From Marinisporobacter balticus (GTDB taxonomy: Bacteria > Bacillota > Clostridia > Peptostreptococcales > Thermotaleaceae), in assembly GCF_004345705.1 (NCBI RefSeq), contig NZ_SLWV01000051.1, positions 1 through 6,576 of the forward strand: 6,576 nt of DNA, in the 5' to 3' direction. Positions 1-5,479 of this stretch are shown in pieces. A program made the position numbers and the translations under genes. How positions within the stretch are numbered: the first letter of the stretch is position 1; each line of letters begins with the position of its first letter. The notes under the pieces are model-generated. The model saw only the letters and a program-made list of their open reading frames with translations, had not been told where the DNA came from and ran no database searches.

Positions 1-95
1 ATCAAATTATTTAATCTGAGAACCGTTTGATTTTTTATCCTATTGTATACCCATTTAATCCGAGAATTTTTGCTACTTTAATTTGAGAATCGACA
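1..95 (-). mobile_element. Terminal segment of a probable IS21-family element (rest lies outside the window)
   Basis: Read on the minus strand from position 95, the sequence starts TGTCGATTCTC and then carries three copies of TTCTC(R)(R)ATTAAA. Homology of the upstream gene to its VgrG paralogue stops exactly here. Elements of the IS21 family typically begin with TG and carry multiple short repeats near each end that are taken as transposase-binding sites, which fits. The transposase genes (istA/istB) would lie beyond position 1, so the family assignment rests only on the architecture of the end and on the broken gene. The target duplication cannot be checked because the other end is missing. 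An alternative is a recombination junction with unrelated DNA. Confidence 0.5.
10..89 (-). repeat. Three spaced copies of a 13-bp repeat (TTCTCRRATTAAA)
   Basis: On the minus strand the copies are TTCTCAAATTAAA (77-89), TTCTCGGATTAAA (54-66) and TTCTCAGATTAAA (10-22). The first two start 23 bp apart and the second and third 44 bp apart. A weak match (8 of 13) at 33-45 falls in the gap. They occur only in the segment to the left of the homology breakpoint, so they belong to the incoming DNA. Spaced repeats of about two helical turns suggest binding sites for one protein, most simply a transposase. Confidence 0.75.
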
Positions 96-1084
96 CCTGT
101 TGTTCCTTCTGATGTATAGCTTGTATCAAACTGATACCAGTTTGCTAATTCTTCACTTTGAGTAGGATCGATTGATAAATGAAGCTTTAGCTTGTCTCTC
201 TTTACTGCAAGTACTTTCCCTTCTATGGATACCCCTTCAATTTTTTTGTTGTATAGGATGTTTTGTTTGATACTTTTTTCCTTTTGCAATTTATATCTAT
301 GTGTAAGGATTCCTTTTTCTAACGCTGAATTTTTTTGAACAACTGTAAATACGATTTTTTGATAGGTGATCTTATCTCCTAGTTCATAGTCATCCATACT
401 TTCCACTGTATAAAAGATCCTATCTTTTTCACTAGCACCGCCGTAATTTTTCTCAAAGTCTAGATAATCCTTTATATTTTTTTCTATTGTATAGTTATGG
501 TTTCTTTCTTCATAGCTATTTCCACGATTCATACCTATGTATATTTTAGGTTTGTTAGATTGTATTTCTGGAAATATCTTAGCCCCTACATGTGAAGCTA
601 TTCTTTTGATGAATTCCCAATCGGTCTCCTCGTATTGTATGATGGCACCATTTTGCTTTGCTCCTTTTGTTGCCACATCTAATACGTATCCTGCGTATTC
701 TTTGATGACTTCTTTAAATATGTTGGTATATGGATTTTGTTTGTTTTGAAAACTTCTGCTTTTTGTTTTGAAATCTAGATAGATCGAATAACTATTTAGC
801 ACTAGATCAATGTAATACACATCATCTGTATGCTTGATGCTTACATTTACGGGTACGCCTGAAAAAATTATTTTTTCTCCGTCTTCTGCTTTTGATTTTA
901 TTTTTATATTGGTTTCAATGTTTAATTTGTATATTGCATCTAATTTTTCTGTTTCTTCTAGTATTCCTGTTATGTGGGCTACAGCATGGTTATTTAGACT
1001 TTGCTCTATTTTTAGCTTTGTTATCTTTTGAAGCTTTACGGGTAAATCGATTGTTAGATTTTGATAGGATAATCCACGCTTCAT
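35..1084 (-). CDS. VgrG / phage late control D-like spike protein, C-terminally truncated
   Basis: This 349-residue protein is a paralogue of the interrupted gene at 4538-1650. Residues 1 to about 215 match the gp27-like base of VgrG/gpD proteins, including the signature QYEETDWEFIKRIASH at 150-165. Residues from about 225 (DDYELGDKITYQ) lead into the gp5-like OB-fold region. The match to the paralogue runs to YTSEGTTG. Residues 331-349 are unrelated, and they and the stop codon come from the probable IS end at position 95. The last half of the OB fold and the whole beta-helical needle are therefore missing, so a working spike is unlikely. The start is the ATG at 1084, preceded by AGGTGA 8 bases upstream. 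That Shine-Dalgarno overlaps the stop codon of the Imm11-like gene, indicating translational coupling. VgrG proteins form the trimeric puncturing needle of contractile injection machines. The family call is firm; the biological role here is inferred. Confidence 0.85.
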   Translation of the reverse strand: MKRGLSYQNLTIDLPVKLQKITKLKIEQSLNNHAVAHITGILEETEKLDAIYKLNIETNIKIKSKAEDGEKIIFSGVPVNVSIKHTDDVYYIDLVLNSYSIYLDFKTKSRSFQNKQNPYTNIFKEVIKEYAGYVLDVATKGAKQNGAIIQYEETDWEFIKRIASHVGAKIFPEIQSNKPKIYIGMNRGNSYEERNHNYTIEKNIKDYLDFEKNYGGASEKDRIFYTVESMDDYELGDKITYQKIVFTVVQKNSALEKGILTHRYKLQKEKSIKQNILYNKKIEGVSIEGKVLAVKRDKLKLHLSIDPTQSEELANWYQFDTSYTSEGTTGVDSQIKVAKILGLNGYTIG

Positions 1085-1095
1085 CCTTTATCACC

Positions 1096-1623
1096 TCACT
1101 TTAGCTTGACTGGAATAAATTGCATGCCACATAAATTCTTTCGTAAAATGTTTTCTGCTAGATGTAGTGACACAATTAAGTATTCTTGTTTTTCAAATAG
1201 TACTTTAAATATATATTTGTTTTTGTTTTCATCTTTTTTGTTTTCATCTTTTTTGTTTTTCATTTTATCTTGTATAATCGTTAAATCATCATATTTCATA
1301 TGTGGCTTCATTTCTAAACAGTCCTGTACTTCTATATCTATTTTCCAATAGACCTTTTGATTTTCTTGTTTTTTGTCTGTTATAAAAAGAGGTATAGCTG
1401 TCATTTCATCTGCATAGATGTCTAACAATTCTTTTAGTTCATCTGATACACAGAAATTATACTTAAAGAGTTTTTTTATGTAAAAATAATCAACAAACGT
1501 TGTATTTTCATGAAACATTGCGTATGCAACACTTGCTTCTTTTGCATCTATATCGATTGTTGATAAATCAATCTTTATTGGTGATAAAACCCGATCATCA
1601 TATTTCATTACAAAGTATTCCAT
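1096..1623 (-). CDS. Imm11/DUF1629-like protein, candidate immunity protein
   Basis: This 175-residue protein has no signal peptide or membrane segment and is probably cytosolic. Its layout resembles the Imm11/DUF1629 family: a mixed N-terminal part, the segment CVSDELKELLDIY at 58-70, a strand-rich middle with YWKIDIEVQDCLE at 92-104, then FKVLFEKQEYLIVSLHLAENIL at 139-160 and the closing GMQFIPVKLK at 166-175. That family occurs as immunity proteins in polymorphic toxin loci. The gene sits between two VgrG-like genes, 26 bases after one and 11 before the other, as expected for such a locus. The ATG at 1623 has a good Shine-Dalgarno (AAAGGTGAG). An acidic/basic insert of KKDEN repeats at 123-136 comes from a DNA tandem repeat. 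No matching toxin is in the window. The family assignment is by pattern recall and moderate; immunity function is inference. Confidence 0.6.
   Translation of the reverse strand: MEYFVMKYDDRVLSPIKIDLSTIDIDAKEASVAYAMFHENTTFVDYFYIKKLFKYNFCVSDELKELLDIYADEMTAIPLFITDKKQENQKVYWKIDIEVQDCLEMKPHMKYDDLTIIQDKMKNKKDENKKDENKNKYIFKVLFEKQEYLIVSLHLAENILRKNLCGMQFIPVKLK
1221..1259. repeat. 15-bp in-frame tandem repeat inside the Imm11-like gene
   Basis: The unit TTTTGTTTTCATCTT occurs at 1221-1235 and 1236-1250, perfectly repeated, followed by a 9-base partial third copy. The unit is five codons long, so copy-number change keeps the frame and adds or removes KKDEN/KDENK residues in a hydrophilic loop. Confidence 0.9.
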
Positions 1624-1649
1624 ATTCTCACCTTTATACTGTTTATTTT

Positions 1650-2491
1650 TTAATTAATTCTTACGTCCTCCCCACAGATATCAATCTTGCTATCAATACT
1701 TATTTCACTTGTTTTGCACTTAAGTTTAATCTGCTCACCCGCTAATATTTTGATGGTGTCTTCCGCTTCTAACTTTATCCCTTTATCTGTTTTAAACGAA
1801 ATAGGCTCTGAACTGACTATTTCAATACCATTGTCTTGATTTAGCTTAATATATATAACCTTTGATTCTCCTGTTTCTTTGTCTATTCCATTGATGCATG
1901 TTATTTTGATCTCATCTGGGCTGAACTTTAACTCTTTTCCGTCTATTGTTCTAAAATATTTGATATCTGGATTTGATATTTTATCTGTTCCCTTATTCAT
2001 GACTCTTATGGCGTTCATCCCTACCCCTTGATGTTCTTCTTTCGTAGGAAAGTAAATAAATACGGTGTCATTTATTTCTGGCATACAATACCAACCACTA
2101 TTTCCTTCTGCCGTATACATGGTCGTATAAGGAAATTCCCATGCCTTATTGTTATCTTGAAATTTATCTATTTCTAAATGTACCTTCACTTTGTCACGCA
2201 CTATTTTTAGAACTTTTCCCTTTAAAGACATCCCTGTTATTTGTTCATTATATAACTGATCTTGACTAAGACCCATCTTCGTTGAAAGCGCATATCTAAA
2301 ATCTAAAATACCATTTTCCATCTCTACTTCTTTACTTTTTATGTATAAATGAATATTTTGATAGGTAACTTTATCCCCTATTTCATAGTCTTTTTCTGTC
2401 TCAATATGAAATTCTATGGTGTCTGATTGTTTTAAACTTGGATTTGTGTTTTTCGATGATTTCATGTATTGTGCGATGTTTTTTGTTACAT
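1650..2491 (-). pseudogene. 3' fragment of VgrG-like spike gene interrupted by an IS3 element
   Basis: This is the C-terminal part of the VgrG-like gene that begins at 4538. The frame is open from the IS boundary and first reads YNVTKNIAQY before an internal ATG at 2465. From there 271 residues remain, with no recognisable Shine-Dalgarno directed at that ATG, so this piece is probably not translated on its own. It contains the second half of the gp27-like base (DYEIGDKVTYQ matches DYELGDKITYQ in the paralogue), then the OB-fold region with YTAEGNSGWYCMPEINDTV. A C-terminal series of short alternating strands (FKTDKGIKLEAEDTIKILAG and onwards) is typical of the VgrG beta-helical needle. Reconstructed without the IS, the full protein is 477 residues. 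It ends 26 bases before the Imm11-like gene. The needle end is intact here, unlike in the other copy. Confidence 0.85.
2487..2491. repeat. Target-site duplication, left copy (TACAT)
   Basis: TACAT directly abuts the left IS end and is repeated at 3942-3946 on the other side. IS3-family elements typically duplicate 3-5 bp of target. The bases just outside and inside the two copies differ, so the repeat is exactly 5 bp. Confidence 0.8.
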
Positions 2492-2497
2492 TATAAT
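2492..2497 (+). promoter_or_regulatory. Consensus -10 box (TATAAT) at the left IS end, half of a circle-junction promoter
   Basis: TATAAT forms the very first six bases of the element. In the inserted state the host bases at the -35 distance are TTGTGC, a poor match. In IS3-type transposition the two ends are joined in a circle. The TTGACA at 3924-3929 would then sit 12 bases of IS plus the linker upstream. A 5-bp linker, equal to the target duplication, gives 17-bp spacing. Confidence 0.6.
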
Positions 2498-2516
2498 GGT
2501 ACCTGTAATCTAGACA
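2497..2516 (+). repeat. Left terminal inverted repeat of the IS3 element
   Basis: TGGTACCTGTAATCTAGACA pairs with TGGTTCCTTTGTCAAGACA at the right end (3920-3938, minus strand). The TGGT(A/T)CCT core and the AGACA block are shared, with one single-base gap between them. Confidence 0.75.
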
Positions 2517-2546
2517 GATAAATTTCTATTTCTTAATGAATCCTGT

Positions 2547-2571
2547 TATAATAAAATCAACTAAAAAAGGA
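2547..2571 (+). promoter_or_regulatory. Possible weak internal promoter and ribosome binding site of orfA
   Basis: A second TATAAT lies at 2547-2552, but upstream only the poor -35 candidate TTTCTA (2523-2528, 18-bp spacing) is present. AAGGA at 2567-2571 lies 10 bases before the orfA ATG and is the likely Shine-Dalgarno. A weak indigenous promoter alongside a strong junction promoter is the known arrangement in IS911-type elements. Confidence 0.4.
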
Positions 2572-2581
2572 CGGTATTCAT

Positions 2582-2923
2582 ATGAAAAAGAGAAGAAGTT
2601 TCACACCAGAATTTAAAACACAAGTTGTACTTGAACTCCTTCGTGAAGAGAAAGAGTTGAATCAACTAGCTACAGAACATGAAATTGCCCCTAATATGCT
2701 CCGTAATTGGAAGAAAGAATTTCTTGCCAATGCGTCCAATGCTTTTTCTAATAAAAAAGATGTAGCTTTTGAAGAAAAAAAAATTGCCTATGAAAACAAA
2801 GTCGAGAGTCTTTATAAAACTATTGGTCAGCTCACGGTACATGTGGACTGGCTGAAAAAAAAATCTGAACAAGCTCTTGGATCTGGCTGGGAAGAAAGAA
2901 CTGGTTACAAAGACCGATTCTAA
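2582..2923 (+). CDS. IS3-family transposase OrfA (DNA-binding subunit)
   Basis: The 113-residue protein begins MKKRRSFTPEFKTQVVLELL, the typical start of the IS3 OrfA helix-turn-helix (HTH_Tnp_1 type). The helix-turn-helix spans about residues 8-50, with LNQLATEHEIAPNMLRNWKKEF as its recognition half. Residues about 62-94 are heptad-rich (VESLYKTIGQLTVHVDWLKKK), the leucine-zipper region used for multimerisation. It binds the terminal repeats and also acts as a regulator. The start ATG has AAGGA 10 bases upstream. The reading frame passes through a run of nine A (codons 92-94, KKK) and ends at TAA 2921-2923, overlapping orfB by 47 bases from its assigned start. The last 15-20 residues may be an out-of-frame tail rather than conserved protein. 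Confidence 0.9.
   Translation: MKKRRSFTPEFKTQVVLELLREEKELNQLATEHEIAPNMLRNWKKEFLANASNAFSNKKDVAFEEKKIAYENKVESLYKTIGQLTVHVDWLKKKSEQALGSGWEERTGYKDRF
2855..2863 (+). other. A9 tract at the orfA/orfB transition, possible frameshift or slippage site
   Basis: orfA codons read CTG AAA AAA AAA TCT here. The orfB frame is closed just upstream by TGA at 2853-2855, overlapping the first A, and opens at 2856, within the run. IS3 elements normally fuse OrfA and OrfB by a -1 ribosomal shift on an A-rich heptamer. In this copy orfB is +1 (equivalent to -2) relative to orfA. Loss of one A, in DNA or by transcript slippage, would create one continuous OrfAB frame. Confidence 0.5.
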
Positions 2924-3722
2924 GCTCTCCCTAAGCGCACAGTGTAAACTCCTAGATTTTAATCGTACAAGTATGTATTACAAGGAGCGAGAAGCTAACG
3001 ATTTAGAAATTAAAATCAAACATGACATAGATTATATGCACACAGAACATCCTGCTTGGGGAACAAGAAGAATTGCAGCTACACTTATTGCCAAAGGATA
3101 CCCTATTGGTAGAAAGCTTGTGCGACGCTATATGCAAGAAATGAGAATATATGCCATATATCCTAAGCCAAACCTATCTATGCCTAACAAACAGAATAAA
3201 ACGTATCCTTATCTCTTAAGGAAATTACCTATCACTACACCTAATCAGGTATGGTCTATTGACATAACTTATATCCCTATGGGAAGAAGTTTTATGTATC
3301 TCACAGTTATTATTGATTGGTATTCTCGTTACATAGTAGGATATGAGCTTTCAGATACACTGCAAGTAGAATCTGTAATCACTTGTGTACGTAAAGCTAT
3401 TAAATGTTATGGCAAACCAAAAATTATTAATAGTGACCAAGGTAGCCAGTTTACAAGTCATGAATATACTTCACTTTTAAAAGAAAATGATATTCTCATA
3501 AGCATGGATGGAAAAGGACGTTGGGCTGATAATGTTATTGTGGAAAGATTCTTTAGAACTTTGAAATATGATGATATTTATATTTATCATTATGTCACAC
3601 CCAAAGAACTTAGAGCTGGTATTAATAGATTTATGAAATTATACAACAAGGAACATCCTCACCAAGCACATAATTATCAAACGCCTTATGAAGTTTATTA
3701 TGGATTTAAGAAAGTAGCCTAA
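2877..3722 (+). CDS. IS3-family transposase OrfB (DDE catalytic subunit)
   Basis: The 281-residue frame holds the expected order: a helical N-terminal HTH_21-like region at about 35-95 (TEHPAWGTRRIAATLIAKGY), then the RNase H-like integrase core from about residue 120. The catalytic triad is visible as D129 (WSIDITYI), D187 (NSDQGSQF) and E223 (VIVERFFRTLK), with exactly 35 residues between the second D and E, the DD(35)E spacing of this family. The C-terminal YNKEHPHQAHNYQTPYEVYYG is also typical. OrfB does the strand cleavage and transfer, normally as an OrfAB fusion. The frame has no ATG near its beginning. The assigned TTG at 2877 lacks a clear Shine-Dalgarno, so expression probably depends on frameshifting or coupling to orfA, and the true junction may lie at 2856-2876. 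The catalytic core appears undamaged. Confidence 0.9.
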   Translation: MDLAGKKELVTKTDSKLSLSAQCKLLDFNRTSMYYKEREANDLEIKIKHDIDYMHTEHPAWGTRRIAATLIAKGYPIGRKLVRRYMQEMRIYAIYPKPNLSMPNKQNKTYPYLLRKLPITTPNQVWSIDITYIPMGRSFMYLTVIIDWYSRYIVGYELSDTLQVESVITCVRKAIKCYGKPKIINSDQGSQFTSHEYTSLLKENDILISMDGKGRWADNVIVERFFRTLKYDDIYIYHYVTPKELRAGINRFMKLYNKEHPHQAHNYQTPYEVYYGFKKVA

Positions 3723-3919
3723 TAAGCTGTATTTCCCTTATCCACAATTTTAGCTGTTTGCGTTCCTAAAGGGCTAAAGCCGCGAGAGTGACGTCTCTTT
3801 CCTTAACTTTGTAACATATATAGCTATAGGCTACCTAAGGGGAATTACTACTAAATGTTGTTTTAATAAGAACACTGATTAGCTGTAAAAATATGGTTCA
3901 TTAAGAATTTTAAAATAGT
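3723..3919 (+). other. Untranslated 3' tail of the IS with short hairpins, function unknown
   Basis: About 200 bases separate the orfB stop from the right inverted repeat, longer than usual for a compact IS3 element. The tail holds GGCTAAAGCC (3772-3781), an AGAG/CTCT hairpin with loop TGACGT (3785-3798), a perfect 10-bp palindrome TATAGCTATA (3819-3828), and CCTTA/TAAGG arms at 3801-3805 and 3836-3840 that could enclose the palindrome. The patch 3765-3800 is more GC-rich than its surroundings. None has a clear terminator U-tract. No open frame was recognised. Confidence 0.4.
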
Positions 3920-3938
3920 TGTCTTGACAAAGGAACCA
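3920..3938 (-). repeat. Right terminal inverted repeat of the IS3 element
   Basis: Read on the minus strand from 3938 this is TGGTTCCTTTGTCAAGACA, the partner of the left repeat at 2497-2516. It includes, on the plus strand, the outward-facing TTGACA. Confidence 0.75.
3924..3929 (+). promoter_or_regulatory. Consensus -35 box (TTGACA) facing outward at the right IS end
   Basis: A perfect TTGACA lies within the right inverted repeat, 12 bases from the IS border. In the present insertion no -10 box follows at 16-18 bp (the bases there read TAGTAGT), so it should be nearly silent. Joined to the left end in a circle it would pair with the TATAAT at 2492-2497. Confidence 0.6.
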
Positions 3939-4538
3939 CTATACATAGTAGTTGTAATTCTCTATTTTTCCTATTTCATTTCCTTCTAAAACGCCCAATA
4001 CTATTTTAGGTCCAGCATGTTTCATGGATGGAACTAATCCCCTATTAAAATGGGATGCCATTCTCTTTAAAAACTCCCAATCTGTTTCTCGATATTGCAT
4101 GATGAATTTATCAATTGTTTTGCCTTTCGATGCTTTATCGATTATAGCGCCACCTGCATAATTGCTTATAATCCCTTGTACCATATCCTTATAAGTCATA
4201 TTTTTATCTTGGAAGGAACGATTTTCTTTTTTTACATCTGCCATAAAAGAGTTGGACACACCTTTTATTTCTAAATAATAAATCCCCTCTACGGCTTCAA
4301 CTTGTATGTGTTGTATGCTTCCTTTAAATAAAATTTCAGAACTTTCTCCATCTATACGTATTTCTATTTGTTCTTCTGCCTTGACGCGCTTTACATAATC
4401 ATCTTCATCCGCATCATTGAGTATGGCTGTCAAATATATATAGGCATGGTCATTGATGTGCTGTGTTATTTTCATCTTTTTTATTTGTTGCACACTCTCT
4501 ATATTTGTTCTTAGTTGTAAGTAGCTTATAGCAGACAT
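3939..4538 (-). pseudogene. 5' fragment of VgrG-like spike gene interrupted by the IS3 element
   Basis: This is the N-terminal 199 residues of the VgrG-like gene that continues at 2491-1650. It matches the first paralogue throughout, with the gpD/VgrG signature QYRETDWEFLKRMASH at 148-163 and the paired motifs RSFQDKN/RSFQNKQ and NYAGG/EYAGY. The frame ends at TAG 3941-3939, whose bases are supplied by the IS right end. The product would contain only part of the gp27-like base, without OB fold or needle. The ATG at 4538 is preceded by AGAGGGG with 5 bases spacing, so this half can still be translated. It follows the PAAR-like gene by 22 bases, the usual VgrG-PAAR adjacency. With the 3' piece the original gene had 477 codons. 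Confidence 0.85.
3942..3946. repeat. Target-site duplication, right copy (TACAT)
   Basis: This is the second copy of the 5-bp direct repeat flanking the IS3 element. It lies in the last codons of the N-terminal VgrG fragment (YV), and its left twin begins the C-terminal fragment. Confidence 0.8.
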
Positions 4539-4560
4539 TTAGACCCCTCTTTCATATTCT

Positions 4561-4896
4561 TTATTCACTTTGACCTGACTGTTGTATTTTGATGATTCCA
4601 CCATGCATACATGGTACGATGCAAATATTTAATAGGGCTAATTCATCACGAATCTTAAAATCTTTTTTGCCATTGATCCATTTGAGTGCGATAGATGGCG
4701 TACAAGCAACAGGAGGGTAGACTCTTGTGCACATAGAAAATGACATAATGTTTACATTTCCAACATGATCAGCAATGGTCGCTTGATTCTTTCCTTGCAT
4801 CCTTGCTCCATGACTTTGTGGCACTTTTAATTCGCTCGTTGCTGTACCGAGTGTGCAGCTAAGTGTTGCACCTTCCTTAACTTTATAAATAGCCAT
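4561..4896 (-). CDS. DUF4280 (PAAR-like) protein
   Basis: The 111-residue protein has the DUF4280 layout: GATLSCTLGTATSELKV at 9-25, an ATIADHVGNVNIMSFSMC block at 39-56 (matching the family's usual TI.D..P..NI..FG.C), and a closing ALLNICIVPCMHGGIIKIQQ at 87-106 with the family's C-x-x-GG turn followed by GQ. DUF4280 proteins are PAAR-like: they are thought to cap the tip of a VgrG-type needle and often carry or recruit toxins. This is a stand-alone tip with no C-terminal toxin extension, of about normal domain length. The ATG at 4896 has AGGAGAG 7 bases upstream, overlapping the end of the preceding gene, and the gene lies 22 bases ahead of the VgrG-like gene. It appears intact. Its partner needle gene is not, so function in this locus is doubtful. 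Confidence 0.88.
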   Translation of the reverse strand: MAIYKVKEGATLSCTLGTATSELKVPQSHGARMQGKNQATIADHVGNVNIMSFSMCTRVYPPVACTPSIALKWINGKKDFKIRDELALLNICIVPCMHGGIIKIQQSGQSE

Positions 4897-4908
4897 ATTA
4901 TTTCTCTC

Positions 4909-5426
4909 CTAATCTACAAGTATTCTCTTTGATAGATAATTTCTATCTCTTTTCATGCCTTTGCTAGATTTGATTTCTTTCAATATTTCTACTAAAAACT
5001 TGTATAGTTTCTCATTTGAATAATCCTTATAATCTATTTCTAACCTTGCTGCTATATAATTTATAATCAGTTCTTTACTCATGGCTTCTTCCTTTTGTAA
5101 ACACTGCATACAAAAGGCTATATCTAGTGGATTGCTTAGTTTGTATCCAAATGCTTCTTTTGCAAAATTTGTTAGCACGTAAGGGGATAGGGTACTATTT
5201 TTATAGGCTGAAAAATGTACATGAATCCTATTTAATGTGTTATACTCTGTTGTCATATCTTCAAAGTTCACATAATTATTTCTCAGTTTTGCCCCTTTCT
5301 TTAGCTTGAATCTACAAAGTTCTATTTCATCTTTATGGATGTGTGTATCACGATCTATGAAAATTTCTGTCCCATGACTTACAAAATTCTTCCTCTACTA
5401 AATATAGGGGATTTACTTAAAAACAA
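4909..5426 (-). pseudogene. Unrecognised cluster gene, apparently frameshifted near its 5' end
   Basis: I do not recognise the family. The largest open part is 120 residues from a GTG at 5271, but that start has no Shine-Dalgarno. The same frame stays open upstream to 5394, reading FVSHGTEIFIDRDTHIHKDE, which looks like real protein. Just before it another frame reads LFLSKSPIFSRGRI from a TTG at 5426 preceded by GGGGTGA. Adding one T to the TTTT at 5386-5383 joins the two as SRGRI-FVSHGTEIF, giving about 172 codons, so a one-base deletion is the simplest explanation. A true short gene starting at the GTG remains possible. The protein is soluble-looking, with a helix-rich C-terminal half (residues about 50-110 of the short form). 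Its stop overlaps the Shine-Dalgarno of the DUF4280 gene, so it belongs to the same operon. Confidence 0.55.
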
Positions 5427-5479
5427 TATTTCACCCCATTTCTATTTGATATTTATATCTGATATTTATATTCGATTAA

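Larger units (their letters stand above)
2492..3941 (+). mobile_element. IS3-family insertion sequence, 1450 bp
   Basis: The element carries orfA and orfB of an IS3-family transposase on the plus strand, opposite to the surrounding genes. The ends share an imperfect inverted repeat: TGGTACCTGTAATCTAGACA inward from 2497 and TGGTTCCTTTGTCAAGACA inward from 3938. The exact borders were chosen from the TACAT duplication and because removing 1450 + 5 bp (485 codons) restores the interrupted frame as ENYNYYV-TKNIAQY, matching the paralogue's NHNYTI-EKNIKDY. With these borders the left end has two extra bases (TATAATGG against TAGTGG), so a border shift of 1-2 bp cannot be wholly excluded. The last three bases, CTA, create the TAG stop that ends the N-terminal VgrG fragment. 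A 219-bp untranslated tail follows orfB. Confidence 0.9.

Noticed and set aside
537..1104. Plus-strand open frames overlapping the first VgrG-like gene
   Set aside because: They are antisense shadows of a strongly recognised minus-strand gene, with low-complexity hydrophobic translations and no ribosome binding sites.
1106..1745. Plus-strand open frames over the Imm11-like gene
   Set aside because: Their compositions (Ser/Phe/Leu runs) reflect the antisense of Lys/Glu/Asp-rich protein. The minus-strand gene has a good start and operon context.
2666..2872. Minus-strand frame antisense to IS orfA
   Set aside because: It is Phe-rich antisense of a Lys-rich transposase gene, and nothing in it is protein-like.
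3772..3840. Rho-independent terminator or group II intron-like domain after orfB
   Set aside because: The hairpins are short, with no following U-tract, and no domain V-like pairing or reverse transcriptase gene is present.
2492..3943. TATA as a 4-bp target duplication with IS borders at 2496/3939
   Set aside because: It aligns the ends slightly better, but excision with it puts a TAA at the join and shifts the VgrG frame. The TACAT solution restores the frame and the paralogue alignment.
3924..3952. Outward promoter from the IS reading into the VgrG fragment
   Set aside because: TTGACA is perfect, but the bases at the -10 distance are TAGTAGT, and transcription would run antisense to the neighbouring genes.
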